From: UBA4285 sp050944355
GTDB taxonomy: Bacteria; Bacillota; Clostridia; Lachnospirales; Lachnospiraceae
DNA: 64,000 nt
NCBI GenBank assembly: GCA_050944355.1
Contig: JBMNQX010000001.1
Location: 124,001 to 188,000, forward strand
Direction: 5' to 3'
In this document: piece after piece, positions 63,486-64,000 of the stretch
Layout: the number at the start of each line of letters is the position of its first letter
Position numbering within the stretch: the stretch's first letter is position 1
Made by a program: the position numbers and the translations under genes
Notes under the pieces: generated by a model
The model's database searches: none
The model's input: only the letters and a program-made list of their open reading frames with translations
Told to the model about the DNA's origin: nothing

Positions 63486-63514
63486 AATATACAAGAAATT
63501 GCGAGAATTGTCAA
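63486..63514 (-). promoter_or_regulatory. Strong sigma-A promoter for the tRNA genes
   Basis: On the minus strand, perfect TTGACA (63509-63514), a 17-base spacer and TATATT (63486-63491), about 15 bases before the first tRNA base. Confidence 0.85.
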
Positions 63515-63569
63515 TCAGAAATGCGGGCTTTATTCAAGTCCGCTTCTGACGGAAATACAGGAGTGAACT

Positions 63570-64000
63570 ATGGGCTGTGATTACTGTCCGAGACATTGCA
63601 ATATCGACCGGGAAAAAGGAGAGCGGGGGTTCTGCGGCGAAAGCGCACAGATTATGGCTGGCCGTGCCGCGCTGTACGCGTGGGAAGAGCCCTGCATTTC
63701 CGGGAAACGGGGCAGCGGTGCCGTGTTTTTTTCGGGATGCCCTCTTCACTGCGTCTACTGCCAGAATTACCGCATTTCCGCCGGAGGCGGTGCGGGCGTT
63801 CCGGTGAGCGTGAGCCGGCTCTCAGACACATTTCTCAGCCTGCAGGAAAAGGGAGCAAATAACATCAATCTCGTGACAGCGACACAGTTCGTCCCACAGG
63901 TTGTCAGCGCGGCAGAGATGGCCCGGGGCCGAGGACTCAGAATTCCATTTGTCTACAACACATCATCATATGAGACGACTGAAACTGTGAAGAGGCTCTC
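63570..64000 (+). CDS. Radical SAM protein, PflX-like (3' end outside window)
   Basis: The first 143 residues of a radical SAM protein; the frame stays open to the end of the window. ACAGGAG precedes the ATG. It has an N-terminal cysteine set (CDYCPRHC and GFCGE), the stretch ALYAWEEPCISGKRGSG, and the radical SAM motif FFSGCPLHCVYCQNY (CxxxCxxC). This is the pattern of COG1313 PflX-type proteins, relatives of pyruvate formate-lyase activase with unknown substrate. Confidence 0.88.
   Translation, partial: MGCDYCPRHCNIDREKGERGFCGESAQIMAGRAALYAWEEPCISGKRGSGAVFFSGCPLHCVYCQNYRISAGGGAGVPVSVSRLSDTFLSLQEKGANNINLVTATQFVPQVVSAAEMARGRGLRIPFVYNTSSYETTETVKRL

Overview
The window reads as chromosomal core DNA from a Clostridia-class Firmicute, most likely a Lachnospiraceae-like anaerobe of moderate-to-high GC for that group. 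The support is the family content (DUF5716, DUF5717 and DUF5721 proteins, the DUF2953-GerW pair, EFR1 ferrodoxin, single-chain glycyl-tRNA synthetase), sigma-A promoters, AGGAGG-type ribosome sites, HrcA/CIRCE heat-shock control, RNase P RNA that looks like the A type, and tRNA genes without encoded CCA. I see no phage, insertion sequence, CRISPR array or obvious genomic island. Nearly all DNA is coding and gaps are short. Family names are recalled from sequence patterns, not from a database search.

Layout, 1-31 kb: the end of a MoxR-like AAA ATPase gene and an intracellular leucine-rich-repeat gene; DUF815 ATPase-ruvA-ruvB; zapA; a large U32 protein; a SEDS polymerase (FtsW/RodA) overlapping its transpeptidase; lysA; two unrecognised genes; DUF2953 and gerW; rpmB. 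purF faces left. Then a membrane glycosyltransferase, a membrane-anchored unknown, leuC-leuD-thrC, and the CIRCE-controlled hrcA-grpE-dnaK-dnaJ operon, followed by a class B sortase.

Layout, 30-48 kb: two divergent regulator units (EFR1 ferrodoxin with an Rrf2 regulator; a TetR regulator with a B12-binding radical SAM enzyme), then an M16 metallopeptidase, era and recO. glyS is followed by a zinc-ribbon membrane protein, rarA, and two large linked genes of unknown function: DUF5717 (1190 residues) and DUF5716 (685 residues, actin/Hsp70-like N terminus). This last unit is the best candidate for an undescribed system.

Layout, 48-64 kb: pheS-pheT-queA; the RNase P RNA gene with its own promoter and terminator; pyrB-pyrI and a lactonase-fold gene on the minus strand; nrdR-yqeG-aroE-aroK-aroQ; efp; lepB; htpG; DUF5721; two tRNA genes; and the start of a PflX-like radical SAM gene. 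A second CIRCE-like operator lies upstream of htpG, across the stop codon of the DUF5721 gene, so HtpG probably belongs to the HrcA regulon with DnaK.

Most genes are housekeeping: wall synthesis and division, translation, recombination, protein folding, amino-acid and nucleotide synthesis. Overlapping start/stop codons show tight operons. The long antisense reading frames over lysA, pheT and other genes look like codon-bias shadows and are not annotated.
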